Assembly (NCBI GenBank): GCA_028274465.1
Contig: CM051457.1
Coordinates: 11,063,908 to 11,127,907 of the forward strand
Source of the DNA: Plantago ovata
Lineage: Eukaryota; Streptophyta; Magnoliopsida; Lamiales; Plantaginaceae
Direction of reading: 5' to 3'
DNA: 64,000 bases
Under the pieces are notes generated by a model. That model was not told the origin of the DNA. It saw only the letters and a list, made by a program, of their open reading frames with translations, and searched no databases. Position 1 is the stretch's first letter, and each line of letters starts with the position of its first letter. A program made the position numbers and the translations under genes. Below, piece by piece: positions 61,347-64,000 of this stretch.

Positions 61347-61992
61347 TTAATCACTATCGGATACTCTCTTTTTAAATGCTTCAGAGGCGACTTTGGCCGT
61401 ATCCAACACGTCCTTGCCTCTTTGGGTCTCTGCTGATTCGGCTGCCTTTTCGAACCCCTTTTCCGCCACATCGGCCACCATCTATATTTTTATGAAAACA
61501 ACTTGCGCGTTAAATATCAACGACAAACATTATAAAGTTATAAAGTTAGATTAAACTAAAAAGTTTTTTTAATGAATATTGAACATGTAAGTCATGATTT
61601 CAAGTGTTATGATAATTTAGCCTAACCAATTAAGTAATGTTACATTGATCTCTTAGATAACATACATGTCCGGTAGAATTAGCAACTTTGTCCGTGATAG
61701 CCTGGCCAATGCGTTTGACTTCATTAACAACTGATTTGGCCCCATCTTTCACTGTATCCGCCGCATCTATCACTTTTTCACATGTTTCTTTATCAATTTT
61801 GGCCTGTAACATCATTTTATTAATGAATGAGCACCAACAATAAAAGAATGTTAAGAAATCATCAAAGTAAAGTAATATGCGACTCACTTTCTCGGAGGAC
61901 CTTGTGGCCGAGACAAATGCCCTACAAGCCCATGCCTTGTTGCATCCGATGATTAAGATCATTCCTTTTGTTGACACTTTCTGGGTTGCCAT
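61347..61992 (-). CDS. Small LEA-like protein, three exons
   Basis: Exons 61992-61888, 61803-61666 and 61481-61347 on the minus strand (35, 46 and 44 codons plus stop; 125 aa), all phase 0 with GT-AG introns. The N terminus (MATQKVSTKGMILIIGCNKA) is basic and hydroxylated, compatible with an organelle-targeting presequence. The rest is hydrophilic and helical, with repeats of the AxxTVKDGAKSVVNEV and AEKGFEKAAESAETQRGKDV type, as in late-embryogenesis-abundant and related stress proteins, which protect membranes and proteins during desiccation. The assignment rests on composition and pattern, so it is at family level. The three-exon model keeps frame throughout. It lies head-to-tail with the S1-family gene, about 350 bp upstream of it. 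Confidence 0.75.
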
Positions 61993-62339
61993 TTTTCTTT
62001 TGCTTTCGGTATGCTTTTGTAACGATTATGATTTCTTATCGAAGAATTTATGTAAGAACATAATATAGCTAGCAGTTTGTTAAGAAAGAAATGAAAATGA
62101 ATATACTTGTTAAGTTATTTACGTTTAGTTGAGCATATTTCGGTGGATTGATGGTCTATTTTCTTGTTAGTTGAGCATACAGCCAACATCATACATCTTG
62201 TCGTACCGTTATTTCCATTTTCATTTTAATGCTAAATATAGCATTCGTTTTAACAAGAATTGGACCATACCTAAACTCACGGCAGGTAGGATTTTTTTTT
62301 ATTCCACTGAAAAAAATTGAAATTAAATTAAATTAAATA

Positions 62340-62606
62340 CTAGTAAATTAATACGCGGGTACCCGCGTGATAAATTATAATCGAATTTTAAATGTCGATA
62401 TCTAATATATTTATCATAAAGTTAGTTCACGTGACATTTCTCTTATTAATTTGTTAGTGTGCAATAATCTCATAATTGTAACTATTACATATTTTTTAAT
62501 TAATTAATTTAAATTAAAAAATTAATTAAGTAGTGACCCCAATGGGAAGAAACTAATTTTTGGGACTAAGAACTACTTTGAACATTTACTTAATATATAG
62601 TATAGA
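62340..62606 (-). mobile_element. Short non-autonomous Helitron, both ends intact
   Basis: On the minus strand it begins TCTATACTATATATTAAG (62606 downward) and ends in CTAG at 62343-62340. It is inserted exactly between A (62339) and T (62607) with no target duplication. A perfect palindrome ACGCGGGTACCCGCGT (62353-62368) lies nine bases from the CTAG end. TC start, hairpin, CTRR end and A^T target are the full Helitron signature. No coding sequence; 267 bp. Confidence 0.9.
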
Positions 62607-62607
62607 T

Positions 62608-63844
62608 AACCATATATACTGGGATAGAGTTTTTTAAGTTGAGGAAGACACACGCATCACAAGGGTATAACGTGACGATTTTCTTCAAGGTAGGTCAGAA
62701 CCTTCTACACTATCTGTTGCAAAACATGGGTCAAACACTAAATATCTAGCTATGTCAGTTATATACTCCTAATATTTTGTACTATGGGCTAGCTCCATCG
62801 GGCAACCAAAGTGTAGTGATTCCGATTATAGTTTAATAGTTTAAAATTCCAACAAGTCCTGTGTGATCCAAAATCGTATGAGAGCTAGCAATCCAAATAT
62901 GTAAGGGACTAGTTTGTCCGTGGCATCTGTTCGTAGAGAAACTAGATTTGCTACTTAATACAATAAACCCAAGGATTGTTCAACGCCTGTTCAAAGATCT
63001 GCTATTCATACAATAAACCCAAAGATGGTGTCTCTTGAATTAGTACAAAAAACGAAAATTTTCCCGTTATTGTAAATGATTGTCAGTGCTGCATCAGTTA
63101 AGCCAATTTAATTAGAAGGTGATTTACATAGTTTCCTAACTGTAATACACTCAATATCTCTGTCAAACTCAATTCTGAAATCTATGGTACATTATTTGAC
63201 AGTGTCTAATCTGCATATTAATTTGTACTAGTTTTATACTATACTCCATGTTTTGTGTTTCTTGACCTTCTTTATTATTCAACCAATTTAAACCAACTAA
63301 CATCACCATTTTCAACTAAAAACCTTGGACCAGCCAAACGAGGGGATGGCATGAGGCCATATCTAAACGAAGTTTTAAACTGCAGTTAACTGATTAACAA
63401 TTAATTGATATAAACTTTAGAGTGTAAGAGAAGGGTACAATACTCTCTCCTTTGATTGGCAGGCGTGAAACGAACTTGATATTCGCGTGTTCATAAACTA
63501 AATTAAAGACCATAATCTCCATGCGGAATCTGCTTAATCCAGTTCATGTCTGACTAGATCTACTAGAAACCAATTAGTCCAAACATTAAGACAAGTAGCA
63601 GCATATGTACAAATGCATGCAGAGAGCTAGTAAGGTATGTTTCCTCCCTGATTGACGTCCGTGAGAATTCATTAATCAAAAGATGATAATATCTTTATTT
63701 CGTACAGAATCTACATAATCGGGTTATCGTTCAGACTCGTAAACACCTAAATATATGCTCCCGAAGTCGAGCCAAGCAGCAGCATGTTCACCAGAAATAG
63801 AACAAAAGCAAAAAAACTAAAAAGGTAAGAAAGAAGAAAAATAA
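62608..63844. other. Intergenic spacer, no gene seen
   Basis: Two short direct repeats are visible (ACAATAAACCCAAGGATG-like at about 62961 and 63010). Otherwise featureless. Confidence 0.4.
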
Positions 63845-63855
63845 GTCCCACATTG
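63845..63855 (+). promoter_or_regulatory. Upstream sequence element (USE) of a plant snRNA-type promoter
   Basis: GTCCCACATTG matches the plant USE consensus RTCCCACATCG with one difference. A TATA box follows 21-22 bp later. Confidence 0.6.
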
Positions 63856-63876
63856 AAAGATTGTGAACAGAATGAC

Positions 63877-63886
63877 TTATATAAAA
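63877..63886 (+). promoter_or_regulatory. TATA box of the snRNA-type promoter
   Basis: TTATATAAAA. The USE-TATA gap of about 22 bp is close to the Pol III type (U6/U3/7SL-like, about 23-26 bp) and shorter than the Pol II snRNA type (about 33 bp). Confidence 0.55.
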
Positions 63887-63904
63887 ATAGTCCAGTAATA
63901 AGGT

Positions 63905-64000
63905 ACGAGCACATTTCTTTGCGAGGAATTGTATCTCTGGATTCCTAGTGGATTCAGGTCCATATAGTCTCTGGGATGGCTTGTGTAATTACGCAACCCA
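63905..64000 (+). ncRNA. Candidate small non-coding RNA gene, truncated by the window end
   Basis: Placed only by the promoter signals at 63845-63886; transcription would start near 63905-63911. The sequence that follows does not match, from memory, the 5' ends of U1, U2, U3, U4, U5, U6 or 7SL RNA. No Pol III terminator T run appears before the end of the window. It may be a minor snRNA, an RNase MRP-type or telomerase RNA, a snoRNA gene, or a dead copy. Confidence 0.3.

Overview
The window is nuclear DNA from a flowering plant, almost certainly a eudicot. It is AT-rich with spliced GT-AG genes and plant-only families: an S1/SPH secreted protein, a plant-type F-box protein and a plant serine-incorporator. 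It also carries TTTAGGG-type telomere-like repeats, a plant snRNA-type upstream element, and dense CACTA, Stowaway, Tourist, Mutator-like, Helitron and Copia elements. The species cannot be told from the sequence.

Layout, left to right. (1) 0.2-1.45 kb: the last five exons of a class 3 lipase (+), whose 5' part lies outside. (2) 2.6-10.8 kb: a transposon-rich block. Its centrepiece is a solo LTR (4141-8915, 5-bp target duplication CCTAG) split by a CACTA element (4452-8391, target duplication AGA). That element is split by a second CACTA element (5320-7017, target duplication AAT), which carries a tRNA-derived SINE. (3) 11.6-14.5 kb: a head-to-tail array of about 1.08-kb Helitron-like repeats. 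(4) 15.6-45.0 kb: one F-box gene (+), 241 codons in four exons spread over 29 kb. Intron 1 is 21 kb and holds several MITEs and tandem repeats. Intron 3 is 7.4 kb and is mostly a young, broken Copia retrotransposon on the same strand. (5) 45.8-49.3 kb: a 3.5-kb terminal-inverted-repeat element with no coding content, holding a 637-bp Mutator-like MITE with a perfect 9-bp target duplication, twin Stowaway elements, long TTA microsatellites and telomere-like tracts. (6) 50.4-53.8 kb: a complete SERINC/TDE1-family membrane protein gene (-), 12 coding exons, 426 codons, after a 5'-UTR intron. (7) 53.9-60.1 kb: AT-rich spacer with MITEs and a probable LTR. (8) 60.6-62.0 kb: two small minus-strand genes, an S1-family secreted protein and a LEA-like protein. 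(9) 62.3-62.6 kb: a textbook 267-bp Helitron. (10) 63.85 kb to the end: an snRNA-type promoter (USE plus TATA) with Pol III-like spacing, suggesting a non-coding RNA that starts about 63.9 kb and runs off the window.

The host genes have no obvious shared pathway; this is ordinary plant gene order loosened by transposons. Exon models were built by hand from splice signals and frame continuity. The F-box, SERINC, LEA-like and lipase models all keep frame across every junction, which is strong internal support, but no database search was possible.
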